Shown one piece after another: positions 36,901 through 47,921 of a stretch of DNA of 64,000 bases. The translations under genes were made by a program, and so were the position numbers. Origin of the DNA: Mycolicibacter longobardus (GTDB taxonomy: Bacteria > Actinomycetota > Actinomycetes > Mycobacteriales > Mycobacteriaceae); assembly GCF_002102265.1 (NCBI RefSeq), contig NZ_LQPG01000009.1, forward strand, positions 62,001 to 126,000, written 5' to 3'. The notes beneath the pieces were generated by a model, which searched no databases, was not told the origin of the DNA, and saw only the letters and a program-made list of their open reading frames with translations. The stretch's first letter is position 1, and every line of letters starts with the position of its first letter.

Positions 36901-39900
36901 GGCGAATCACCCCATGCCGCCGTGAGATCGGCCAGCGCGTCGCTGCTCAGGCCCGAAACACTCATCGGCTCGAAGGCCGTGTCGGCGGGCGCGGGCGCTG
37001 AGCCGGCCTCGGCCTGGGCGTCGGCGGCGGCGGCCAGTTCGGCGAACGTCGGATGCTCGAAGATCATCCGCGGATCGATGCCCAGACCGGCCGCACGCGC
37101 CCGGGCGGCCAGTTGCACCGAGAGGATGCTGTCGCCGCCGAGTTCGAAGAACCCGTCGCTGCGCCCAATCGCCTGGACACCCAACAACTCCGCGCAGATA
37201 CCGGCCAGGGTCCGTTCGGTCGCGGTGACCGGCGGGTCGGCCTCCCCGCGGGTGGCCACCGTCGGCTGGGGCAGCGCGGGCCGGTTCAGTTTCCCGGAGT
37301 CGGTGAGCGGCATGGCTTCCAGCACGGTCAGCGACGACGGCACCATGTAACCCGGCAGCGTCGCGGCCACGGCCGTGCGCACCGAAGCGATGAATTCCGC
37401 CGCATCGGCGACCGGGCCGGCCGGCACCAGGTAGCCGGCCAACGTGGTGACACCCCGCTGCTCCCAGGTGCGGGCGGCCGCCGACGCCACCCCGGGCGCC
37501 CCCCGCAGCGCGGTCTCCACCTCGGCCAGCTCCACCCGGAAACCACGCACCTTGACCTGGTGGTCGGTGCGGCCGACAAACTCCAGCACCCCATCGGTGC
37601 TCCAGCGGGCGCGATCCCCGCTGCGGTAGAGCCGGTCGCCGGGCGCGTTCGAGAAGGGGTTGGCGACGAAGCGGGTTGCGGTCAGCCCCGGCCGCTTCCA
37701 GTAGCCGCGCACGATCTGCGGGCCGGCGTAGTAAACCTCGCCGACCACACCGGGCGGCACCGGTTGCAGCGCGTCGTCAAGCAGGTAGGCCTGCGCTCCC
37801 GGAATGGGCCTGCCCAGTTTCGGTGTGGGAGGGGCCAGTTCGCCGCGCACCACCGCGCCGGAGGTCTCGGTGGCACCGAAGTTGTTGAGCAGCTGAGTCT
37901 TCGAGTCCAGTACCTCGCCCAGCCGGGCCAACAGGTCCGCCGAGACGGGTTCGCCGCTGCACACCAGACGGCGCAGACCGCGCAGCGCCCCGCCGGGTTC
38001 ATGCGGCGGTCCCAGCTTCGGCTCTCCTCCGTCGAGCCTCGCTGAACCGCCGGAATCGGCCAGCACCGAAACCAAGCTGGCCACCGCCGTCACCTGCGCC
38101 ACCCGCTTATCCACGATCAGCCGGGCCAGCGCCTCGGGGTCGCGGAACTCGTTGTCGTCGGCCAGGATCATGGTCGCCCCGGCGGCCAGCCCGGCCAGCA
38201 TCTCCATGCCGCCCTCCAGGAACGTCATCGACGACTGGGCCAGCCGGATGTCCTCGCCGTCCACCGGGTAGTGGGCGAGCTGCCAGTTCAGTCGGGCGCT
38301 CATGGACCGGTGCGTGCCCAGCACGCCCTTGGGCACGCCGGTGGAGCCGGAGGTGAACACCAGAAACATCGGGTCGTCCGGTTGCGGCACCGGAAGATCC
38401 GCGCCGGTAACGTCTTTCGCCAATTCGGCCTGCACGTCCGCGTCGTCCAGACACAGCAGCGTCACGCCGTCCGTCTCCGGCATCGCGCCCCGGGTGGCCG
38501 CGCTGACCATGATGACCTTCGGCGCAACATCATCGATCATGAACTCCAGGCGCTGACGCGGGTAGCTCGGGTCCAGCGGGAAGTAGCCCGCGCCGGCCTT
38601 CATGATGCCGACCAGCGCGACCGGCAGGTCGAGGTCGCGACGCACCGACAGTCCCACCAGTGTTCCGGGCTGCACACCGGATGCGATCAGCAGTTCGGCG
38701 AGCCGGTCGGAGCGGTGGTGCAGCTGCGGATAGGTCAGCTCTGCTCCGGCGCAGCGCGCCGCGACGCCGGCGAAGTTCCGGCTGGCCGCAAGCACTTCGG
38801 CGATGGTGCGCGGCGCATCTTCGGGCGCCTCGGCACCGCGGCTCCACTGGCGCAGGATGCGGTCGCGTTGCTCGTCGTCGACCAAGGTGATGTCACGCAG
38901 CGTCCGCCCCGGTTCGGCTGCCATCGCCGCGAGCACCCGGCCCAGCCAGTCGGCCAGCCGCGCCACGGTGGCGCGTTCGTAGAGGTCGGTGCGGTAGATC
39001 AGGTGGCCGTCATAGCCGGCACCCTCGGCGTCGGCCGTGGTGAACAGGTTGACCGACAGGTCGGCGTGCGCGATGTCGAACGTCGGCATCACGGTGCGGA
39101 ACACCAGGTCACCCTCCGGGCCGCTGTTGATGACGTGGGTGACGTCGGCGGCGTCGCGGACGTGGACCACCACCTGGAACAGCGGGTTGCGCGACAGCGT
39201 CCGGACCGGGTTGAGCGCCTCCACCAGCCGGTCGAACGGCAGGTCGGCATGCGCGTAGGCGCCCAGTGCGGCTTCCCGCGCCCGGGACACCACCTCGCGC
39301 AGTGTCGGATTGCCCGACAACCGGTTTCGCAACACCACGATGTTGACGAAGAAGCCGACCAGGTTGTCCAGTGCGTTGTCGGTGCGTCCGGCGATCGGCA
39401 CCCCGAGCGGGATGTCGTCGCCGCTGCCGGCCAGGTGCAGCAGCACCGCAACTGCGGCCTGCACCACCATGAACTCGGTGGCGCCGGTCTCCCGGGCCAG
39501 CGCCGCCAGCCCGGCCCGCACCTGCGGCGTCACGGTGAACGGGATCGAATCGCCGGAGCCGTTCGCGGTGGCCGGGCGCGGAAAATCCGGCCGGGGCCCG
39601 GTGTCGTCGGCCAGGCCGGCCAGCTGCTCGATCCAGTAGCGGCGCTGCGCGTCGATCAGCCCGGACTCGTCGCGCAGCAGCTCGGCCTGCCAGTGCGCGA
39701 AGTCCGCGTACTGCAATGCGGGTGGCTCCCACGACGGCGGTGCGCCGGCGGCCCGGGAGCGGTACGCGATCAGCAGGTCGGTGAAGAGCACCTCGACCGA
39801 CCAATGGTCGGCGGCGATGTGATGCACCACCAGTGACAGCACCCGTTCATCGCCGGGCAGGTGCAGCAGCGCTGGCCGGATCGGCCAGTCCCGCTCCAGG

Positions 39901-42900
39901 TCGAACACCACGCCCCGCTGCTCTTCGAGCCGGGCTCGGGTCCACTCCGCGACCGCCGCGGGATCGGTTTCCGGACAGGTGAATTCGGCTACCGGCACCG
40001 GCGCGGGCGGATTGATGACCTGGTGGGGCATCCCGTCGATCTCGCAGAACGTGGTGCGCAGACTCTCGTGGCGGGACACCACGTCCCCGATGGCGGCGAT
40101 CAGGGCGGCGGTGTCGCAGGGGCCGGTGAGCCGGGCCGACAGCGGAATGTTGTCGCCGGTGGCATCCGGGTTCAGCCGGTAGGCGAACCAGGTGCGCAGC
40201 TGCGACGCCGACACCGGAAGGTTCCCGGAGCGCGGCACCGCGTCCAGTGCCGGACGGCCCTGCCCGTGCTCCCCGTCCTGCGCGGCCGGTGCCCGGTCGA
40301 TCGCGGCGGCCAGCCTGGCCACCGTGCTCGCCTCGAAGATGTCGCGGATGCCGATCTCCACCCCGCAGCGGGCGCGGATCGATGCCACCAGTTTGGTGGC
40401 CAGCAGTGAGTGGCCGCCGAGGTCGAAGAACGAGTCGTCGGCGCCGACCTTGTCACGCCCGAGAAGTTGCGAGAACAGCTGCGCCACCGTGTGTTCGGTG
40501 TCGGTCTGCGGCTCCCGGTACGGCATGGTCTCGATCGGCTGCGGCTCCGGCAGGGCAGCGCGGTCGATCTTGCCGTGAGCGGTGATCGGGATGTCATCGA
40601 CCACCACGTAGGCCGCCGGGGCCATGTATTCGGGCAATGCAGCGGCCACCCGGGCCCGGATCCGCGGAATCTCCACGGTTTCTTCGGCGGCGCCCTGCTC
40701 GTTCGGTGTCAAGTAGGCGACCAGGCTGCGGCCCAGCGCGGGCAGATCGGACACCACCACCACGCACTGTCCGACGCTGGGGTCCACCGAGATCGCCGAG
40801 GCCACCTCGCCGAGCTCGATCCGGAAACCGCGGACCTTGACCTGGTCGTCGGCGCGGCCGATGAATTCCAGGTCACCGGCGGCATTGCGCCGGGCCAGGT
40901 CACCGGTGCGGTACATCCGCATGCCGGGCGCCCACGGATCGGCGACGAAGCGGTCGGCGGTCAGGCCGGGGCGGTCGAAGTAGCCGCGGGCGACATGTGT
41001 TCCGCCGATGTAGATCTCGCCGATCACCCCGACCGGCACGGGCGCCAAGGCGTCGTCGAGCAGCCGGATGGTGGTGTTGATGTTGGGGCTGCCGATCGGC
41101 ACAATCCGGCTGCCCTGGGTGCCTTCGACCTTGTATCGAGTGGAGTTGACCACCGTCTCGGTGGGGCCGTAGAAGTTGTGCAGCAGCGCATCGAAGGTGG
41201 CGTGGAACTTGTCCGCCAGCTCGCCGGGCAGCGGTTCGCCACCGATCGGGATGCGCCGCAACGTGCGCCACTGATTCACGCCGGGCAGCGACAGGAACAG
41301 GCCCAGCAGCGACGGCACGAAGTGCATGGCCGTGACGCCCTCGCGCTGCAGCAGGTCGGTCAGGTAGCCGATGTCGCGCAGTCCGTCCGGCCGTGGGATC
41401 ACCAGCCGGGCACCGTTTCCCAGGGTGCCGAACAATTCGCCGACCGACACGTCGAAGCTCGGTGAGGCGACCTGCAGCAGCACGTCGGTGTCGTCGATGC
41501 CGTACTCGTCGCCGAACCAGGTCAGGTACTCGGTGATCGGAGCGTGGGATACCTCGACGCCTTTGGGCAATCCGGTCGACCCCGAGGTGTAGATGAGGTA
41601 GGCGAGATTCTCCGGTCGCAGCGGACGTACCCGGTCCGCGTCGGTCGGGTCGGTGTCGGGCAGGCCGGCCAACTCGGCCGCGTCCAGAGGCTCGCGCAGC
41701 ACCGCCGCCGCCCGGGCGTCGCCGAGGATGAATTCAATTCGGTCCGGCGGATATTCGGGGTCGACGGGCACATAGGCGGCACCGGCCTTGGCGATGCCCA
41801 GCGCGGTGACCACCAGATCCAGCGAGCGGCCGAACAGCACCGCGACCTTGTCCTCGGTGCCGATACCGGCCCGGATCAGGTGGTGCGCGATCCGGTTGGC
41901 GCGGGCGTTGATCTCGGCGTAGCTGTAGCGGCCGTGATCGTCGACGACGGCGATGGCGTCCGGGGTGAGCGCAGCCCGGTCGGCCACCAGGGTGCCCAGC
42001 GTGGCCGGCGCCTCGGAGGACAGCGTGTACTCCGGTCCGCGGGACACCGCGTCCAGCCAGGCGCGATCGGCATCGCCGAGCATGTCCAGCTCGCCGACGC
42101 ATGCCCGCGGTTGCGCCACGGCGGCAGCCAGCAGCTGCACCAGGTGCCGCAGCAGCTGGTCGACCAGCGCCTCGTCGAGCACGTCGTGCAGGTATTCGGC
42201 TTCGATCAGCGCGCCGTCAGGGCCGGCCTCCACCATGATTCCCAGCGGCAGCTGGGCGACCTTTCCGCGGTAATCGGCTCGGGTGCAAGTGATCCCGTCC
42301 GGCTGGAAAGCGTTCCAGTTCGCCCCGCGGAGCCCGAAGCTGAGCCGGGTGAGTCGTTCCACTCCCCCGTGTCGGCGGTCGGGGTTGAGTTCGCGCACCA
42401 CCCGGTCGAGGTTGATGCCCTGGTGGCCGAACGCGCCCAGCGCGGTGTCGCGGGTGCGCTCCAGCAGGTCGGCGAATCGATCGGACGCGCTGACCCGGGC
42501 GCGCAGCACCACGGTGTTGCCGAAGTAGCCGATCGCGTCCTCGGTGCCGGCAGTTCGGTTGAGCACCGGTGAGGCGATGAGGAAGTCGTCGGTGGCCGTG
42601 TAGCGGTGGATCAGTGCGGTCAACGCGGCGGCGATCACCATGTAGGGCGTGGCGCCGTTGCTGCGCGCCAGGTCGGCGATGCCGTCCATCAGCTCGGCGG
42701 GCAGGGCCCGGGTGCACAGGCCGGAGCGCAGGGTACGGGGCACCGCCGAACCCCGCGGACCGGGCAGCTCCAGCGGGTCCGGTGGATCGGCCAGCAGATT
42801 GCGCCAGTAGTTCAGCTCCGCGTCGTGGTTGGAGCTCGGTGGCGACGGCACGACGTTCACGGGTGGGCGGGCGGCGAACGCCTCGGGGTCGGTGTAGGCG

Positions 42901-43634
42901 GCGGTCAGGTCGGCGAAGAATGCCGCCCAGGAGGCGTCGTCCCAGGCGATGTGGTGGGCCACCAGCAGGAGAATGTGTTCGTCCGGCCGTACTCGGACCA
43001 GGGTGAGCCGCAGCGGGGCATCGGATTCCAGCCGGAACGGGGTGGCGAACTCACGCTGGGCGAGCACCTCCAGCCGCAGCGCCCGGGCTTGTTCGGCCAG
43101 ATCGGACAGGTCGTGTGTGGCGAAGCCGGGGGTGACCTCGGCGAGCACCGCCTGGGGTTCACCGGCGTCGTCGACGGAATAGACGGTGCGCAACACCGGG
43201 TGCCGGGCGGCCACCGCGGCCAGCGCGGCCCCCAACCGGGCGCCGTCCAGCGGCCCGGTCAGCCGGTAGGAGAGGGCAATGTTGGCGACGGTGCCGTCCG
43301 GGTCGAGGGCTTGGACGAACCACATCCGACGCTGACCGTCGCTCATCGTCAACGGTCCGGCGGCCGGCGCGCTGGTGGCCAGCCCGCGTTCGGTGAGCCG
43401 GCGGCGCAGCAGTTCCAGCCGCCGCTCGCGGGAGTTGCTCGCCTGGTCGACGGTGTCATGCGGCGGTTCCAGCTTCGCCTCTCCTCCGTCGAGCCTCGCT
43501 AAACCGCCGGTGTCATGCGGCGGTTCCAGCTTCGCCTCTCCTCCGTCGAGCCTCGCTGAACCGCCGGTGTCATGCGGCGGTTCCAGCTTCGCCTCTCCTC
43601 CGTCGAGCCTCGCTAAACCGCCGGTGTCAGTCAT
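36897..43634 (-). CDS. mbtE: Mycobactin nonribosomal peptide synthetase MbtE, extended
   Basis: The protein has about 2245 aa, versus about 1680 recalled for M. tuberculosis MbtE. Order: 57-aa tandem repeat leader (residues 3-59), condensation (HHIAWDD near 226), adenylation ([11 protein letters not shown] near 685, pocket [11 protein letters not shown]), carrier (LGGHSLL near 1075), second condensation (HHIAADH near 1271), second adenylation ([11 protein letters not shown] near 1765) and a second carrier (LGGDSILS near 2168). The second adenylation domain reads [12 protein letters not shown] where FDxS is normal, so Leu takes the place of the amine-binding Asp. A 19-aa repeat copy is inserted at about residue 1858. 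The ATG overlaps the mbtD stop (8 nt). The standard lysine-incorporation role fits module 1; the role of module 2 is open. Confidence 0.88.
37999..38055. repeat. MIRU-like repeat copy inside mbtE
   Basis: This is one copy of the 57-bp unit that also forms the array at 43451-43621, with about two base changes in its core. It is in frame and adds about 19 residues ([16 protein letters not shown]) between the SVLAD and [10 protein letters not shown] stretches of the second adenylation domain. It has the same inverted ends, GGCGGTTC and its complement. Confidence 0.85.
43451..43621. repeat. Tandem array of three 57-bp MIRU-like units at the mbtD/mbtE junction
   Basis: Units start at 43451, 43508 and 43565 with an exact 57-bp period. 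Units 1 and 3 are identical and unit 2 differs by one base in the core. Each has a 47-bp core bounded by near-perfect inverted ends (GGCGGTT...AACCGCC on the coding strand) and a 10-bp spacer. Because 57 is divisible by three, the array codes for three 19-residue repeats (DTGGxARLDGG...) right after the mbtE start codon. Confidence 0.92.
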
Positions 43635-46581
43635 GGGTGAATACAGTCCTTTCGCATCGCCCGGCCGGCGCTGCGTCATCACGCAGCGCCGCCGTCAGCT
43701 GGGCTCCGGTCATTCCGGCCAGCAGTGGACCGAGCGCCACTCGCCGGCCGGTCGCCCGTCCCAGTCGCTTACGCAGATCCAGCGCCAGCAGTGAATCCAG
43801 GCCGAGATCGACCAGGGCCCGGTGCATGTCGATGTCGTCCGTCCCGTCCAGCCCGAGCACCGTCACCAGTTCGGCGGCCACCACCTCGGCGACCGGACGG
43901 TCCGCTGTGTAATCGGTCGGCGATGTCACCAGCGACTCGTCGAACGGCAAGGGCACGCCCTGACTGTCGAAGAACACCGCCAGCCGGTCGAAGTCGGCGG
44001 TCAGGATCACCGGATCGCTCGGCTCGGCGACCAGCCCGGCGGTGATCGCGGCCTCGGGTGGCATCGGTGTGAGCCCGGTCCGGGCGATCCGGTCCTTCTC
44101 CTCGCCGCGGACCACGGCCACGCTCTCCCATAGGCCCCACCGGACAGCGCTGGCGTTGCGGCCCTGCGTCCGCAGCCGGGCAACCAGGGCGTCGGCCATC
44201 CGATTGGCCGCCGCGTACAGGCCGTGCCCCGACCCGCCCCACAGCGCCAACACCGACGAACAGACCAGCACCCGGGCGTCGGCGTGCAGCGGCCAGCACC
44301 GCGCCAGGTTGTCCAGTCCGATCACCTTGGCGCCGAGCGCATCCCGAACGTCGGCTCCGGTGATCTTCTCGACGGCAACGGCTTCCGCCGATGCGGTGTG
44401 TACCAAGAGCCCGGCCGGCTCGGGACGGTGTTGCGCGATCACCGCCGCGAGTGCCGCGTCGTCGGTGATGTCGCACCGGATCGCGGTGATTCGGGCGCCG
44501 GTGCGCGAGCGCAGCGCATCCAGCTGCGCCGCAACGGCATCACCGGCCCCGCTGCGGCTGAGCAGGACGAGGTTGCGAGCGCCGCGTTCGGCGCAGAACG
44601 CCGCGTAGGCCATCCCGATGGCACCGGTGCCACCGCTGATCACCACACTCTCCGGGATCGCGGGCAGCGCCCGGGCGGCCGGGGATTGGAGCAACCGGCG
44701 CACCGCGAGCTCTCCGGAACGCACCGCGACCTCGGTGTCGGTCAGCGAGAGTACGGCGACCGCGGCGCGCACGTCCGCCGCGGTGGGCTGCACCGGCAGA
44801 TCCAGGTGTGCGAACGTCTGGTCGGGGTAGCCGAATCCGACGCTGCGGTGCAGCGCTGCCAGCGCGGCAGCGCCCGGGCGCGGTGCCGGATCACCGTCGA
44901 GGCATTCGGCGCCACGGGTCAGCAGCCATACCCGGCGGCAGTTCGGTCCGGGCGCCACCGCGGCCTGGCCGGCCGCCTGACCGGCGAATTCAATTGCTGC
45001 CGTGGCGATATCAGCTTCGTCAGCGGCCGGAGCCACCAGCAGGAGCAATTCGGCGGCGGCGGGGTCCACCGCCTCGGCATCAGAGGCATCCAGGACCGCC
45101 AACAGCTGGTCGGTCAGATCAGGCGCCCCGCCGGTGTAGTCGATGACGGCTACCCGCGCGGGCCGCTGGCCCGGATCCCCGACCGGTAGCCAACGCTCGC
45201 TCATGACCACCGGCAGCCGATGCCGCTGCGGGGGCGGTTCGGGGGCGGCCCACAGTCTGGTGGTGTGCATCGGGGCATGCGGGAAATGACGCAGCGGTGC
45301 GCCGGCGTCCTCCCGCACGAAGTCTCGCCATCGGTAGCCGGGATCGGCGATCGCCGCGGAGGCGATGTTGGCTGCCAGTGCCTCGTCGGCCAGGTGGTCA
45401 CGGTCGGTACTGCCCAGCACCTGTGCGGTGTCCGCGGTGTCGCCGAGCGCGACGAGCAGGGTGGGATGCGCCGACATCTCGATGAACGTGGTGACACCGC
45501 GCGCCACCGCGGCGGCGGTGGCCAGGTCGAACCGGACCTGCCTGCGCAGATTGTCAAACCAGTACTGCCGGAACGCTACTGCATCCGGGATCGGCCCACC
45601 GTACACCGAGCCGATGAATTCCACCGGGGTGCTGTGGAATTGCGCGTCGGGAAGCTGCCCGATCATCCGGTCCCGCAGGGCCTCCAGGGCGCTGGTGTGG
45701 CCGGGATAGCGCACCGGGAGTTCGCGGGCGAACACCCCACGCCGTCCGGCGCACTCCAGCATCTGCTCTACTGCGGCCCATTCGCCGGAGACGACCACCG
45801 ATTCGGGCCCGTTGACCACCGACAGCTCCAGCCAGCCGGAGATGTCGGTGATGATCTCGGCGGCCACCTCGGCGCTCAGGGCGATCACCGCCATACCGAA
45901 TCGATCCGGTGCCTGCTCGGCCAGCTGGTCGGTCAACTGCGCCCGTGCGGCCACCACCGCCACCGCGGCGTCCAGGTCGACCACCCCGGCGGTGTAGGCG
46001 GCGGCGAGCTCGCCGAGGCTGTGGCCGACGGTGATGTCGGGCAGTACACCGAAATGCCGCCAGGTGGCGGCCAGCGCGGCGGCGTGGGTGAACTGTGCGG
46101 CCTGCACCACCACCGGATCGGTGCGGCGGTCGTCGGTGCCGCGCAGGTAGGCCAGCGGCGAGCCATGACCGGCGCGCCGGAAGGCGTCATCGCAGCGATC
46201 CGCCTCGGCGCGGTAGGCGTCGATGCCGAACAGGTCGGCCCCCATGCCGGGCCACTGGTTGCCCTGGCCGGGGAAGACGAACGCGGTGCGGGTGGGCTCC
46301 TGATGATGCGATCGGGCCACCAGCGGGTGGTCGACGCCGTGGTACACCGCGTCAAGGCCACCGATGAGCTCGGCGGTGTCCCGGGCCCGGATCACCGCAC
46401 GGTAGCGGCGCACCGGGCGGGTGGCCCGCAGGGTCCGCGCGACGGCCCCGACCGCGGCGGGGCGCCGGCGCAGGTAGCCCGCCAGCGCGCCGGCCTCGGC
46501 GGCCACCAGGTCGCGGGCGTGCGCCGAGATCAGCACCGGGATGCGGCCGTCGGGCAGGACGGTGGGGTGGCTGCTCAGCAC
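43627..46581 (-). CDS. mbtD: Mycobactin polyketide synthase subunit MbtD (AT-KR-ACP)
   Basis: The protein has 984 aa. Domains in order: acyltransferase (FVFPGQGNQWPGMG and GHSLGEL, about residues 95-400), a reductase region with the NADP motif VISGGTGAIGMAYAAF and KR core (about 620-830), and an acyl carrier domain (DLGLDSLLAL, Ser near 945). With MbtC it would elongate and reduce the beta-hydroxy acid unit of mycobactin. The GTG start at 46581 overlaps the mbtC stop by 7 nt. The much longer frame upstream lies inside mbtC and is not coding for MbtD. The C-terminus meets the tandem repeat at the mbtE start. Confidence 0.9.
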   Translation of the reverse strand: MLSSHPTVLPDGRIPVLISAHARDLVAAEAGALAGYLRRRPAAVGAVARTLRATRPVRRYRAVIRARDTAELIGGLDAVYHGVDHPLVARSHHQEPTRTAFVFPGQGNQWPGMGADLFGIDAYRAEADRCDDAFRRAGHGSPLAYLRGTDDRRTDPVVVQAAQFTHAAALAATWRHFGVLPDITVGHSLGELAAAYTAGVVDLDAAVAVVAARAQLTDQLAEQAPDRFGMAVIALSAEVAAEIITDISGWLELSVVNGPESVVVSGEWAAVEQMLECAGRRGVFARELPVRYPGHTSALEALRDRMIGQLPDAQFHSTPVEFIGSVYGGPIPDAVAFRQYWFDNLRRQVRFDLATAAAVARGVTTFIEMSAHPTLLVALGDTADTAQVLGSTDRDHLADEALAANIASAAIADPGYRWRDFVREDAGAPLRHFPHAPMHTTRLWAAPEPPPQRHRLPVVMSERWLPVGDPGQRPARVAVIDYTGGAPDLTDQLLAVLDASDAEAVDPAAAELLLLVAPAADEADIATAAIEFAGQAAGQAAVAPGPNCRRVWLLTRGAECLDGDPAPRPGAAALAALHRSVGFGYPDQTFAHLDLPVQPTAADVRAAVAVLSLTDTEVAVRSGELAVRRLLQSPAARALPAIPESVVISGGTGAIGMAYAAFCAERGARNLVLLSRSGAGDAVAAQLDALRSRTGARITAIRCDITDDAALAAVIAQHRPEPAGLLVHTASAEAVAVEKITGADVRDALGAKVIGLDNLARCWPLHADARVLVCSSVLALWGGSGHGLYAAANRMADALVARLRTQGRNASAVRWGLWESVAVVRGEEKDRIARTGLTPMPPEAAITAGLVAEPSDPVILTADFDRLAVFFDSQGVPLPFDESLVTSPTDYTADRPVAEVVAAELVTVLGLDGTDDIDMHRALVDLGLDSLLALDLRKRLGRATGRRVALGPLLAGMTGAQLTAALRDDAAPAGRCERTVFTHD

Positions 46582-47921
46582 GGCACCGCTGCCTGGGAAT
46601 TTTGGTCCGCTGCGTCCATCGCGACGATCAGGTGCGCGTTGGTGCCGCTCATCCCGAACGCCGAGACCGAGCCGATCCGGCGCCCGTCGGCGGCCGGCCA
46701 GGCGGTGATGGTTTCGGCCAGCGTGATGCCCCCGCCGACCCCGCCGTCCCAGTCGATGCCGTCGTGCCAGCCGTCGCGCACATGCAGGGTGGGCGGGATC
46801 GCCTCGTGCTCGGCGGCCAGCAGCACCTTGGTCAGGCCGAGTGCGCCCGCTGCGGCCTGGGTGTGGCCGATGTTGGACTTGACCGAACCGAGTCGCGGGC
46901 CGGCGCCTGGGTTCGTCTCGGTGCCGTAGACGTTGATCAGCGACCGCAGTTCCACGGGATCGCCGACCCGCGTCCCGGTCCCGTGGCCCTCGATCATCCC
47001 GACCTGGGTGGGGTGCAGGCCGGCTTCGTTCAGGGCGTGCCGGAACAGTCGCTGCTGGGCCTGCTCGCTGGGCGTGAGCAGGCCGGTGGTGTGGCCGTCC
47101 TGGTTGAGCCGGCTGGCCAGCACCTCGCCGTAGATGTGCCGGTGCTCGCGCAGCGCAGCCGATTTCCGTTGCAGCACAAAAATTCCTGCGCCTTCGGCCC
47201 ACACCGTTCCGGTGGCGGCAGCGCTGTAGGGCCGGCAGTGGCCGTCGTCGGACAGCGCGTGCTGCTTGGAGAACTCGACAAAGAATCCGGGCGAGCCCAT
47301 CACGCAGACCCCGCCGGCGAGCGCCATGTCGGCGTCACCGCTCTGGATCGCCCGTACCGCCAGGTGCACAGCGGACAGCGCCGATGAGCAGGAGGTGTCG
47401 ACGGTGATGGCCGGACCCGCCAGCCCGAGGACGTAGGCGACGCGACCGGAGATCACCGACAGCGCCGTACCCGGCAGCAGATGACCGCTGTGGTCGGTGA
47501 ACTGCGCCATGTCCGGGCCGTAGCCGGTGACCGACGCGCCGAGATAGACGCCGACGTCATGGCCGCTGAGTTCCTCGGGGTTGATGCCGGCGTCCTCAAG
47601 GGCTCGCCAGGCCACCCGCAGCGCAACCCGTTGCTGCGGGTCCATCGCGATGGCTTCGCGCGGTGCGATGCCGAAGAATCCGGGATCGAATTCGGTGGCA
47701 CCGGTCAGGAATCCGCCGACGTTGCAGATGGGTTTGAAGCCGTCGCGGTGCGAGCCCTCGATGAGTTCGCGCACCGCCCAATCCCGGTCCTCCGGGATGG
47801 CGCTCAGGGCCTCACGGCCCTCGGCCAGCAGCGACCAGTATTCCTCGGCGGTGTCGATTCCACCGGGCGCCTCGACACCGAGGCCGGTGATGACGACCGG
47901 GTCCTCGGGCCGGTCAGTCAT
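46575..47921 (-). CDS. mbtC: Mycobactin beta-ketoacyl synthase MbtC
   Basis: The protein has 448 aa. Ketosynthase active site: Cys in VDTSCSSALSAVHLA, His in EGHGTGTRVGDP and His in SVKSNIGHTQAA. It supplies the condensing step for the polyketide unit together with MbtD. The ATG at 47921 overlaps the mbtT stop by 8 nt. Length is near the 444 aa of M. tuberculosis MbtC. Confidence 0.93.
   Translation of the reverse strand: MTDRPEDPVVITGLGVEAPGGIDTAEEYWSLLAEGREALSAIPEDRDWAVRELIEGSHRDGFKPICNVGGFLTGATEFDPGFFGIAPREAIAMDPQQRVALRVAWRALEDAGINPEELSGHDVGVYLGASVTGYGPDMAQFTDHSGHLLPGTALSVISGRVAYVLGLAGPAITVDTSCSSALSAVHLAVRAIQSGDADMALAGGVCVMGSPGFFVEFSKQHALSDDGHCRPYSAAATGTVWAEGAGIFVLQRKSAALREHRHIYGEVLASRLNQDGHTTGLLTPSEQAQQRLFRHALNEAGLHPTQVGMIEGHGTGTRVGDPVELRSLINVYGTETNPGAGPRLGSVKSNIGHTQAAAGALGLTKVLLAAEHEAIPPTLHVRDGWHDGIDWDGGVGGGITLAETITAWPAADGRRIGSVSAFGMSGTNAHLIVAMDAADQNSQAAVPC

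Noticed and set aside
43451-43621. Could the three repeats be a CRISPR array?
   Set aside because: The 57-bp units are contiguous, with a constant 10-bp segment rather than variable spacers, and no cas genes are near.
43627-47202. A very long minus-strand frame of 1191 codons covering mbtD and part of mbtC
   Set aside because: The first about 207 codons lie inside mbtC in another frame and give Arg/His/Pro-rich text with no domain; the GTG at 46581 begins the real MbtD.
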